Shown here: piece by piece, positions 1-4,614 of the stretch
How the letters are laid out: the number at the start of each line of letters is the position of its first letter
Position numbering within the stretch: position 1 is the stretch's first letter
DNA from: JADJNW01 sp046314415
GTDB taxonomy: Bacteria; Bacteroidota; Bacteroidia; Chitinophagales; Saprospiraceae
DNA length: 5,361 bases
Reading direction: 5' to 3'
NCBI GenBank assembly: GCA_046314415.1
Contig: JBKBWT010000414.1
Span: 1 to 5,361, forward strand
Position numbers and translations under genes: made by a program
Notes under the pieces: generated by a model
Seen by the model: the letters and a program-made list of their open reading frames with translations, nothing else
Told to the model about the DNA's origin: nothing
Database searches by the model: none

Positions 1-1
1 T

Positions 2-397
2 ATCAATAACCCATTGTATCCGGGCGGTGGTCGAGTATTTGGTCCTAAGCCACGCGATTACAGTCAAAAGCTGAATAAAAAAGTAAAGGCATTGGCAAGA
101 AAATCCGCACTAGCTACTAAAGCGGGTGTAGGTTCTGTCATCGTATTGGAAGACTTCTCTTTTGAAGCACCCAAAACGAAAGCTTTTCACAATATCCTGA
201 AAGCGTTGCAGTTGCACGACAAAAAAACGCTGTTCGTAACGGCTGATTACGAAAAAGAGGTACTGCTGTCGGCACGCAACTTACCGAAAACGACCATGAT
301 TCAGGCAGCAGACCTGAATACGTATCAGATTCTGAATGCCAATACGGTTGTGCTTTCGGAAAGCTCTATCGAAAAAATTAAGGAAACCCTTGCGTAA
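2..397 (+). CDS. rplD: 50S ribosomal protein L4 (uL4), 3' part only
   Basis: The window opens inside this gene, so only 131 C-terminal codons are present; about 75-80 N-terminal residues are missing compared with the usual 205-210. Reading frame 2 begins I-N-N-P-L-Y-P-G-G-G, the end of the extended loop that in L4 reaches into the polypeptide exit tunnel, followed by the conserved block GPKPRDYSQKLNKKVKALA. The TTG at 14-16 is an internal leucine codon, not a start. The rest is the globular alpha/beta domain that binds 23S rRNA domain I. In Escherichia coli L4 also represses its own S10 operon through the leader before rpsJ; that site would lie upstream of this window and cannot be assessed. 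It ends 22 bases before rplW, in the standard S10 order. Identification is secure from the motif and the neighbours. Confidence 0.96.
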   Translation: MNNPLYPGGGRVFGPKPRDYSQKLNKKVKALARKSALATKAGVGSVIVLEDFSFEAPKTKAFHNILKALQLHDKKTLFVTADYEKEVLLSARNLPKTTMIQAADLNTYQILNANTVVLSESSIEKIKETLA

Positions 398-419
398 GCA
401 AGTTTCAATTCTTTGAACG

Positions 420-716
420 ATGGTAAAGACAATTTTGATAAAGCCGGTTATTACGGAAAAGGCAGATCGCCTTACGAATCGGTTGCAGCAGTACACTTTT
501 ATTGTAGCAAGAGACGCCAATAAAATCGAAATCCAGAAAGCGGTGGAAGCACGTTTTAACGTGGCGGTGGAATCAGTAAACACCTTGGTTTTACCAGCTA
601 AGACAAAAAACCGTCTGACTCGTTCGGGTTATTTGCGTGGTTTGAAGCCTGCTTACAAAAAAGCTGTGGTAACACTGGCAGAAGGCGAAGAAATTGATTT
701 CTTCGGCGATATTTAA
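420..716 (+). CDS. rplW: 50S ribosomal protein L23 (uL23)
   Basis: A complete 98-residue protein of normal bacterial length. L23 binds 23S rRNA domain III and sits at the exit of the polypeptide tunnel, where trigger factor, SRP and the Sec translocon dock. Visible motifs are KPVITEKA near residues 8-15, the central Y-F-V-ANK-EI block (25-38) running into A-V-E-F-V-V-VNT (41-55), and the C-terminal G-PAYKKA-VTL-EG-IDF block (74-94). Glu13 in TEKA matches E. coli Glu18, the residue known to contact trigger factor and SRP. The ATG is the only start that gives the conserved N-terminus. The upstream bases (CAATTCTTTGAACG) contain no Shine-Dalgarno sequence. The next gene, rplB, follows after an unusually long 104-base spacer. 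Confidence 0.97.
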   Translation: MVKTILIKPVITEKADRLTNRLQQYTFIVARDANKIEIQKAVEARFNVAVESVNTLVLPAKTKNRLTRSGYLRGLKPAYKKAVVTLAEGEEIDFFGDI

Positions 717-820
717 TATGCAGACAATAGACTTTGGGCGATAGATGAGATATTTTATAATGTGTCTTAAAGCTCATAGTCTCGAAGCTAAAGTCTTAAT
801 CAACTGAAATTATTACCGCA
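717..820 (+). repeat. rplW-rplB spacer with fold-back repeat, type A copy 1
   Basis: This 104-base spacer begins, five bases after the rplW stop, with AGACAATAGACTTTGGGC (722-739). It carries two nested inverted repeats: AGACTTT (729-735) with AAAGTCT (790-796), and ATGAG (745-749) with CTCAT (773-777). The whole spacer could therefore fold into one long imperfect hairpin in the mRNA. The opening words recur in the rplP-rpmC spacer (3938-3962), where AGACAATAG and ACTTTAGGC are separated by seven extra bases. I see no ORF, TAnnTTTG promoter word or T-tailed terminator here. Its function is unknown. It may be a dispersed non-coding repeat, a processing site or mere low-complexity spacer. Confidence 0.55.
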
Positions 821-1657
821 ATGGCAGTAAAAAAATATAACCCGACATCACCGGGTACTCGTTTCAGAATCGGTAATGCGTACACCGAGATTACGACGGA
901 TACGCCTGAAAAAAGCTTGCTGGAGCCGGTTAAAAGAACTGGCGGTCGCAACAGTTCTGGTCGTCGTACGATGCGTCAAATTGGTGGCGGTCACAAGCGT
1001 CGTTACCGCGTCATTGACTTTAAGCGTAATAAAGATGGCGTAGCGGCAACGGTACAAACCATTGAATATGATCCGAATCGCACCGCATATATTGCTCTGG
1101 TAGAATATGCCGACGGTGAGAAGCGCTACATTCTTGCGCCTAACGGGCTGAAAGTTGGCGATAAGATTGTTTCCGGTGAAGGAGCTGCCCCCAATGTAGG
1201 TAATGCATTGTTGTTGCGCGAGGTACCACTGGGTGCTAATATCTTTGCGATCGAAATGCAACCAGGTAAAGGTGCAGCTTTGGCAAGAAGTGCAGGTAGC
1301 TACGCTACTTTGACTGGTCGGGAAGATAAATATGCTGTAATCAAATTACCTTCTGGCGAAGTACGTCGTATTTTGCTTTCTTGCAAAGCAACAATAGGTG
1401 TTGCTTCTAACCCGGATCATGGTTTACAGACCTTGGGTAAAGCTGGTAGAAAGCGTTGGTTGGGTAAACGTCCACGGGTGCGTGGTGTGGCTATGAACCC
1501 TGTAGATCACCCAATGGGTGGTGGAGAAGGTCGTGCTTCTGGTGGGCACCCGATTTCTCGTACCGGCGTTTATGCAAAAGGTAAGAAGACGCGCAACCCG
1601 AACAAAGCATCGAATAAGCAGATTATTTCGAGAAGAAAGAATAAAAATGCTCAATAA
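821..1657 (+). CDS. rplB: 50S ribosomal protein L2 (uL2)
   Basis: A complete 278-residue L2, close to the usual 273-278. L2 binds 23S rRNA next to the peptidyl transferase centre, is needed for subunit association, and forms bridge B7b. The N-terminus reads MAVKKYNPTSPGTRF and is followed by GRRTMRQIGGGHKRRYR (47-63), leading into the OB-like and SH3-like RNA-binding domains (about 60-200). The C-terminal signature MNPVDHPMGGGEG is at 225-237, and His230 corresponds to the functionally important E. coli His229. The basic end with TRNPNKASNKQIISRRK (257-273) is typical. Two TAA codons stand in tandem at the end (1655-1660). The ATG is preceded by GAAATTATTACCGCA, with no Shine-Dalgarno sequence. 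Nothing looks truncated or altered. Confidence 0.98.
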   Translation: MAVKKYNPTSPGTRFRIGNAYTEITTDTPEKSLLEPVKRTGGRNSSGRRTMRQIGGGHKRRYRVIDFKRNKDGVAATVQTIEYDPNRTAYIALVEYADGEKRYILAPNGLKVGDKIVSGEGAAPNVGNALLLREVPLGANIFAIEMQPGKGAALARSAGSYATLTGREDKYAVIKLPSGEVRRILLSCKATIGVASNPDHGLQTLGKAGRKRWLGKRPRVRGVAMNPVDHPMGGGEGRASGGHPISRTGVYAKGKKTRNPNKASNKQIISRRKNKNAQ

Positions 1658-1682
1658 TAAAGGATTGCAAAAACTATAAGCA

Positions 1683-1952
1683 ATGCCAAGATCAATTAAG
1701 AAGGGACCTTATGTGTTCCACAAGTTATACGAAAAAGTGCTCAAGTCGAAAGAGTCGAATCGCAAGCAAGTTATCAAAACTTGGTCACGTGCTTCGATGA
1801 TTGTCCCTGATATGGTAGGAGAAACCATCGCGGTTCACAACGGTAAAACGTTTGTTCCGGTGTTTGTTACCGAAAACATGGTAGGTCACAAACTAGGCGA
1901 ATTTGCTCCGACGCGTAACTTTAAAGGGCACGCTGGCAACAGAAAGAAATAA
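1683..1952 (+). CDS. rpsS: 30S ribosomal protein S19 (uS19)
   Basis: A complete 89-residue S19, slightly short of the common 91-93. S19 sits in the head of the 30S subunit with S13, contacts 16S rRNA and lies near the A-site tRNA and bridge B1a. Conserved features are MPRSIKKGPYV at the start, KTWSRASMIVPDMVGETIAV (32-51), HNGK at 52-55 and MVGHKLGEFAPTRNFKGH (66-83), which is the family signature. Spacing to rplB is 25 bases, the second shortest junction in the window. The bases before the ATG (AAAAACTATAAGCA) lack a Shine-Dalgarno sequence. The last codons and the stop form the left arm of an 11-bp inverted repeat described separately. Confidence 0.97.
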   Translation: MPRSIKKGPYVFHKLYEKVLKSKESNRKQVIKTWSRASMIVPDMVGETIAVHNGKTFVPVFVTENMVGHKLGEFAPTRNFKGHAGNRKK

Positions 1953-1979
1953 TTGATTTGCTCAGACTATCAATTATTT
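1947..1979 (+). repeat. 11-bp perfect inverted repeat spanning the rpsS stop
   Basis: AAATAATTGAT (1947-1957) is the exact reverse complement of ATCAATTATTT (1969-1979), with an 11-base loop. The left arm contains the rpsS TAA stop (1950-1952). The stem is entirely A/T except for one G-C pair, so its stability is modest, and no clean U tract follows. It does not resemble a canonical intrinsic terminator. It could protect or process the mRNA 3' end of upstream transcripts, or be fortuitous in AT-rich sequence. Confidence 0.5.
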
Positions 1980-2000
1980 ATAAAGATAATATTTGATTAT

Positions 2001-2037
2001 CAATTCCGGTTGCACTGTAATAGCGCAACTTCAATTG
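2001..2037 (+). promoter_or_regulatory. possible leader hairpin just before rplV
   Basis: CAATT (2001-2005) pairs with AATTG (2033-2037), and inside it GTTGC (2009-2013) pairs with GCAAC (2025-2029) around an 11-base loop. The two stems are separated by a 3-by-3 internal loop. The hairpin ends eight bases before the rplV ATG, so if it forms it would border the initiation region. There is no direct evidence of regulation and no known family is recognised. Confidence 0.35.
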
Positions 2038-2045
2038 GATGATAA

Positions 2046-2456
2046 ATGGAAGCAGTAGCTAAATTAAAAAACTGTCCGATCTCCGCGCGCAAAATGCGCT
2101 TGGTAGTGGATAATATTCGCGGTAAGCGGGTAGCAGATGCATTGGACATTCTACGTTATTCTAAGCGAGAATCAACGGTGTGGCTGGAGAAATTGGTGCG
2201 TTCGGCGATTGCCAACTGGGAAAACAAACTGGATAATGCCGAGAGCGCGGATGACTATGATTTGTTTATTAAAACTGCCTTTTCTAATGAGGCAGGCATG
2301 TTGAAGCGGGTACGTCCTGCTCCGCATGGTAGAGCACACCGCATTCGCAAGCGCAGCAATCATGTGACGATTATAGTTGCCAATCGCATTCCGTTGCCCA
2401 ATGAAACACAGGAAAATCAGGTAGAAGCGGTAGAAGAAGCAACTGCTGAAGAATAA
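2046..2456 (+). CDS. rplV: 50S ribosomal protein L22 (uL22)
   Basis: A complete 136-residue L22, longer than the roughly 110 residues of E. coli. L22 contacts all 23S rRNA domains; its long beta-hairpin lines the exit tunnel at the constriction, where macrolide-resistance and stalling mutations map. The N-terminus has NCPISARKMRLVVDNIRGK (9-27), the family core, then the helical region with W-LEKLVRSAIANWENK (46-61). The tunnel hairpin is GMLKRVRPAPHGRAHRIRKR (84-103), followed by SNHVTIIV. Residues about 119-136 form an acidic tail (ENQVEAVEEATAEE) beyond the conserved fold. The ATG at 2046 gives the conserved N-terminus. An out-of-frame ATG at 2039 opens only a seven-codon frame. No Shine-Dalgarno sequence is present. 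Confidence 0.97.
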   Translation: MEAVAKLKNCPISARKMRLVVDNIRGKRVADALDILRYSKRESTVWLEKLVRSAIANWENKLDNAESADDYDLFIKTAFSNEAGMLKRVRPAPHGRAHRIRKRSNHVTIIVANRIPLPNETQENQVEAVEEATAEE

Positions 2457-2534
2457 AATTAAATCAGAAATCTGAGGTGTGAAATTTGAAATTTCACCTT
2501 TCATATCTCGTATTTCATATTTGAATATAAAGAT
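2457..2534 (+). repeat. rplV-rpsC spacer with fold-back repeat, type B copy 1
   Basis: A 78-base A/T-rich spacer built from short words of the form GAAATTT and TTTCA. It contains a perfect 7-bp hairpin, GTGAAAT (2479-2485) with ATTTCAC (2491-2497), loop TTGAA. Just before it lies a small TCAGA/TCTGA inverted repeat (2464-2475). Two 11-base words, GAGGTGTGAAA (2474-2484) and ATTTCATATTT (2512-2522), recur exactly and in the same order in the rpsQ-rplN spacer at 4620-4630 and 4668-4678. The pair therefore looks like two diverged copies of one element. CATATTTG near 2516-2523 differs by one base from the TAnnTTTG promoter word, which is too weak to call. Confidence 0.55.
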
Positions 2535-3401
2535 ATGGGTCAAAAGACAAATCCAATAGGGAATCGTTTAGGGATCATCCGTGGCTGGGATTCCAACTGG
2601 TTTGGTGGTAAACCGCGCGACTATGCACAAAAAGTGGTAGAGGATGAAAACATCCGTACCTACCTCAATGCACGTATCCAAAAGGGCGGTATTGCGCGTA
2701 TCGTGATTGAGCGTACGCTCAAGCGCATCACGGTAACGATTCACACTTCTCGTCCTGGTATCATTATTGGTAAAGGCGGTCAGGAAGTGGATCGTATCCG
2801 GGAAGAGTTAAAGAAACTCACGGGTAAGGACGTACAAATCAATATCATTGAGATTCGTAAGCCGGAGTTGGATGCCAATATCGTAGGAGAAACCATTGCC
2901 AAGCAAATTGAAGCGCGTATTAACTATCGCCGCGCAATCAAAATGGCAATCCAATCTACCATGCGGGCAGGTGCAGAAGGCATCAAAGTACGTATCTCCG
3001 GTCGTTTGGCTGGTTCGGATATGGCACGTACGGAAGAATACAAAGAGGGTAGAACACCTTTGCACACTTTCCGTGCGGATATCGACTATTCTCTGAAAGA
3101 AGCACAAACGGTTTACGGTAAAATCGGCATCAAGGTTTGGTTGTGCAAAGGCGAAGTACTAGGCAAGCGTGATCTATCTCCAAATATCGGAGTTGCTGCA
3201 AAACCAGGCAGAGGTGGTGAAGGTGGCGGTGAAGGTAGATATGAAAGAGGCGATCGTAGAGGCGGCGGTGAAAGAGGCGATCGTAGAGGTGGTGATAGAG
3301 GCGACCGCAGAGGCGGCGGTAATCGTGGTGGCGATCGCAGAGGCGGCGGTAATCGTGGTGGCGGCGGTGGCAACCGTGGCGGTGGTGGTGGAAGAAATTA
3401 A
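2535..3401 (+). CDS. rpsC: 30S ribosomal protein S3 (uS3) with long Gly/Arg tail
   Basis: A complete 288-residue S3; E. coli S3 has 233. It lies in the 30S head at the mRNA entry channel with S4 and S5. The start MGQKTNPIGNRLGI is the family N-terminus. The type II KH domain carries its GXXG loop as GKGG (79-82) in PGIIIGKGGQEVDRIREEL. YRRAIK (131-136) matches the E. coli Arg131, Arg132 and Lys135 implicated in mRNA unwinding. The C-terminal domain signature is GRLAGSDMARTEEYKEGRT (157-174 onward), with the fold ending near KVWLCKGEVL (200-209). Residues about 225-288 are almost only Gly, Arg, Asp, Glu and Asn, in RGD-RRGG and NRGG units. This is an RGG-box-like, presumably disordered tail, encoded by tandem repeats. 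No frame break is seen. The tail probably contacts RNA, which is inference. Confidence 0.97.
   Translation: MGQKTNPIGNRLGIIRGWDSNWFGGKPRDYAQKVVEDENIRTYLNARIQKGGIARIVIERTLKRITVTIHTSRPGIIIGKGGQEVDRIREELKKLTGKDVQINIIEIRKPELDANIVGETIAKQIEARINYRRAIKMAIQSTMRAGAEGIKVRISGRLAGSDMARTEEYKEGRTPLHTFRADIDYSLKEAQTVYGKIGIKVWLCKGEVLGKRDLSPNIGVAAKPGRGGEGGGEGRYERGDRRGGGERGDRRGGDRGDRRGGGNRGGDRRGGGNRGGGGGNRGGGGGRN
3243..3394 (+). repeat. tandem repeats coding for the S3 Gly/Arg tail
   Basis: The 3' end of rpsC is an in-frame minisatellite. A 30-base unit at 3301-3330 is followed directly by a second at 3331-3360 that differs at a single base (C3305 versus T3335). Upstream, a 27-base period starts with GAAAGAGGCGATCGTAGAGG at 3243 and again at 3270, with 20 of the first 21 bases identical. 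Beyond 3360 the sequence degenerates into GGCGGTGGT-like triplets up to the stop. Both periods are multiples of three, so copy number can change without a frameshift. Near-identical neighbouring copies suggest recent duplication by slippage or unequal recombination. Confidence 0.85.
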
Positions 3402-3433
3402 TTAATAAAGTAGAATATTTTCAAAAATCGCCG

Positions 3434-3441
3434 TATCTTTG
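3434..3441 (+). promoter_or_regulatory. probable Bacteroidota-type -7 promoter element before rplP
   Basis: TATCTTTG matches exactly the TAnnTTTG -7 consensus of the Bacteroidota primary sigma factor, in the wider context CGCCGTATCTTTGCC, which looks familiar from promoters of this phylum. It is the only exact match I found in the spacers. It would start transcription near 3446-3450, giving rplP a leader of about 60 bases. The weak point is the -33 region: no TTTG or TTG lies about 19-21 bases upstream (sequence TAGAATATTTTC). If real, it lets rplP and the downstream genes be transcribed independently of the S10 promoter. Confidence 0.45.
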
Positions 3442-3462
3442 CCGGGCTTTTTTGAAACGTAC

Positions 3463-3488
3463 TGCTGGACGGTAAATCAGCGTTTTTT
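3463..3488 (+). promoter_or_regulatory. weak T-tailed hairpin in the rplP leader (possible attenuator)
   Basis: TGCTGG (3463-3468) can pair with TCAGCG (3477-3482), two of the six pairs being G-U, around the loop ACGGTAAA. Six T residues (3483-3488) follow immediately. The shape is that of an intrinsic terminator or attenuator, but the stem is short and weak. ACGGTAAAT (3469-3477) is nearly repeated as ACGGTTAAAT (3490-3499), so alternative foldings may exist. Full termination here would cut off essential downstream genes, so partial attenuation or chance are the realistic readings. Confidence 0.25.
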
Positions 3489-3509
3489 CACGGTTAAATT
3501 TTTAAAGGA

Positions 3510-3929
3510 ATGTTACAGCCTAAAAGGACTAAATATCGCAAGCAGCAAAAGGGGAGAAACAAAGGTCTTGCCTACAAGGGCACCATAATTTCTTTCGGTT
3601 CCTTTGCGCTGAAGGCAGTTACCAGCGGGCGCGTTACTAACCGTCAGATTGAAGCGGCACGTATTGCGATGACTCGTTTTATGAAACGGGAAGGTAAAGT
3701 ATGGATTCGTATTTTCCCAGACAAGCCGATTACTGCCAAGCCGCAGGAAGTGCGTATGGGTAAAGGTAAAGGTTCGTTGGATCATTATGTAGCGGAAATT
3801 CAGCCAGGACGTATCATGTTTGAAATTGATGGAGTATCTTATGAGACTGCATCGGAAGCATTGCGTCTGGCAGCCCAGAAATTGCCGGTCTTGACCAAAA
3901 CGATTACACGCGTTGATTACGCAGAATAA
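3510..3929 (+). CDS. rplP: 50S ribosomal protein L16 (uL16)
   Basis: A complete 139-residue L16, the normal bacterial size. L16 binds between 23S rRNA helices near the A site and helps position the aminoacyl-tRNA elbow; it joins late in 50S assembly. The N-terminus MLQPKRTKYRKQQKGRNKG is the family start. Further signatures are GRVTNRQIEAARIAMTR (40-56) and TAKPQEVRMGKGKGSLDHYV (75-94). Arg82 in RMGKGKG aligns with E. coli Arg81, hydroxylated there by YcfD/RoxA; whether that happens here is unknown. AAGGA (3505-3509) lies upstream but abuts the ATG without the usual gap, so it is unlikely to work as a Shine-Dalgarno sequence. The gene is preceded by a probable internal promoter and followed by a 105-base repeat-bearing spacer. 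Confidence 0.97.
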   Translation: MLQPKRTKYRKQQKGRNKGLAYKGTIISFGSFALKAVTSGRVTNRQIEAARIAMTRFMKREGKVWIRIFPDKPITAKPQEVRMGKGKGSLDHYVAEIQPGRIMFEIDGVSYETASEALRLAAQKLPVLTKTITRVDYAE

Positions 3930-4034
3930 ATCATTTAAGACAATAGATACTAGACTTTAGGCTTTAGATTTTTTGCAACTGAATGGTTTTAATTGTCTAA
4001 GGTTCAATGTCTAACTTCTGTAATCTAATAAGAA
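3930..4034 (+). repeat. rplP-rpmC spacer with fold-back repeat, type A copy 2
   Basis: A 105-base spacer made of variations on AGAC, TTTAG and their complements. AGACAAT (3938-3944) is the exact reverse complement of ATTGTCT (3992-3998). The left half (to about 3970) contains CTTTAG and TTTAGA words, and the right half contains GTCTAA twice (3995-4000 and 4009-4014), so the two halves are broadly complementary. It shares AGACAATAG and ACTTTRGGC, in the same order and just after a stop codon, with the rplW-rplB spacer. T6 at 3969-3974 is not preceded by a convincing GC-rich stem. No ORF and no exact promoter word are seen. Confidence 0.55.
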
Positions 4035-4298
4035 ATGGCATCGAAGAAATTTTTAGAATTGCAGGAATTTTCAGGAGAAGATTTGGTAAGCGAGCTTCAA
4101 CAAAGAGAGGCAGAATACCAAAAGCTGCAATTTGATCATGCGATCAAGGGCTTGGAAAATCCTTTATTGCTACGTGAAGCTCGCCGCAATATTGCCCGTC
4201 TGAAGACGGAAATACGCCGCCGTGAAGTAGCTGCATTGGATAGAGAAGCATTGAAAAACCGCTCAAAAATTCGGGCTAGAAGACGCCTGAGCAAATAA
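4035..4298 (+). CDS. rpmC: 50S ribosomal protein L29 (uL29), C-terminally extended
   Basis: An 87-residue L29; most bacterial L29 proteins have 60-72. L29 is a two-helix coiled hairpin on the 50S surface beside L23 at the tunnel exit. The core is visible as FLELQEFSGEDLVSELQQRE (6-25), YQKLQFDHAIKGLENPLLLR (28-47), and EARRNIARLKTEIRRREV (48-65), including the conserved Q-ENP-L-REARR-IAR-KT pattern. Residues about 66-87 (AALDREALKNRSKIRARRRL then SK) extend past the usual end and are strongly basic. The ATG is preceded by CTGTAATCTAATAAGA with no Shine-Dalgarno sequence. Its place between rplP and rpsQ is standard. Some other Bacteroidota may carry similar extensions; I cannot check how widespread this one is. 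Confidence 0.95.
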   Translation: MASKKFLELQEFSGEDLVSELQQREAEYQKLQFDHAIKGLENPLLLREARRNIARLKTEIRRREVAALDREALKNRSKIRARRRLSK

Positions 4299-4317
4299 GT
4301 TAGCAATTACCATAAAC

Positions 4318-4334
4318 TGGTGTTGCAACAACCA
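4318..4334 (+). repeat. imperfect palindrome in rpmC-rpsQ spacer
   Basis: TGGTGTTGCAACAACCA is a near-palindrome centred on GTTGCAAC (4322-4329). As RNA it gives six base pairs with one bulged A (4330) and a TGCA loop. It lies about 16 bases before rpsQ and is followed by an A-rich run, not a T run, so it is not a terminator on this strand. Its role is unknown and it may be chance. Confidence 0.35.
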
Positions 4335-4350
4335 AGAAAAAAGTTATAAA

Positions 4351-4614
4351 ATGGAAGTGGTTGAAAGAAAACTTAGAAAACAAAGAACCGGGGTAGTGGT
4401 CAGCAATAAAATGGATAAGACCATCTCAGTAGCGGTAGAAAGAAGGCTCCGTCACCCGATCTATGGAAAATTTGTAAAGAAAACCAAGAAATTCATGGCG
4501 CACGATGAGAACAACGATTGCAACATCGGTGATCTGGTGCGTATCATGGAAACGCGTCCGCTTAGCAAAAACAAGCGTTGGCGTTTGGTAGAAGTTATTG
4601 AAAGAGCAAAATAA
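4351..4614 (+). CDS. rpsQ: 30S ribosomal protein S17 (uS17)
   Basis: A complete 87-residue S17 of normal length. It is an OB-fold primary binder of the 16S rRNA 5' domain in the 30S body and is needed early in assembly. Visible signatures are RKLRKQRTGVVVSNKMDKT (6-24), V-VERR-RHPIYGKFVKKTKK (27-47), FMAHDENN and the strongly conserved GDLVRIMETRPLSKNKRWRL (60-79). The ATG at 4351 is the only ATG start near the conserved block and adds a short MEVV lead. The A-rich stretch AAGAAAAAAGTTATAAA before it is typical of efficient initiation in Bacteroidota without a Shine-Dalgarno sequence. This is the last gene of the classical S10 operon. Confidence 0.97.
   Translation: MEVVERKLRKQRTGVVVSNKMDKTISVAVERRLRHPIYGKFVKKTKKFMAHDENNDCNIGDLVRIMETRPLSKNKRWRLVEVIERAK

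Noticed and set aside
14..16. TTG as the rplD start codon
   Set aside because: The conserved L4 reading frame continues upstream to the window edge, and L4 needs about 75-80 more N-terminal residues.
281..583. Other antisense frames, such as 281-583, 848-1261, 2172-2543 and 5136-5333
   Set aside because: Each lies opposite a well-supported ribosomal protein gene and shows no domain or initiation signal of its own.
756..761. TATAAT word as a sigma70-type -10 box before rplB
   Set aside because: Bacteroidota use TAnnTTTG; there is no suitable -35 partner, and the word is easily met in A/T-rich spacer.
1988..1995. AATATTTG in the rpsS-rplV spacer as a promoter word
   Set aside because: It lacks the leading TA of TAnnTTTG and has no upstream TTTG.
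3331..3338. GCGATCGC as a cyanobacterial HIP1 site
   Set aside because: A single copy that arises from repeated Gly-Asp-Arg codons; all proteins point to Bacteroidota.
3243..3360. CRISPR-like array
   Set aside because: The repeats are contiguous and in-frame inside rpsC, with no unique spacers of constant length and no cas genes.
3113..3373. Open - strand frame rich in Pro, Arg and Ser opposite the rpsC tail
   Set aside because: It is the complement of Gly/Arg repeat codons; it has no recognisable family and fully overlaps a certain gene.
3169..3405. Second + frame through the rpsC tail rich in Ala, Val and Ile
   Set aside because: It is a frame-shifted reading of GGC/GGT/CGT repeats, and the S3 frame is continuous to its stop.
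3431..3453. CCG...CGG followed by six T as an rpsC terminator
   Set aside because: Only three base pairs form, and the segment is better explained by the promoter word it contains.
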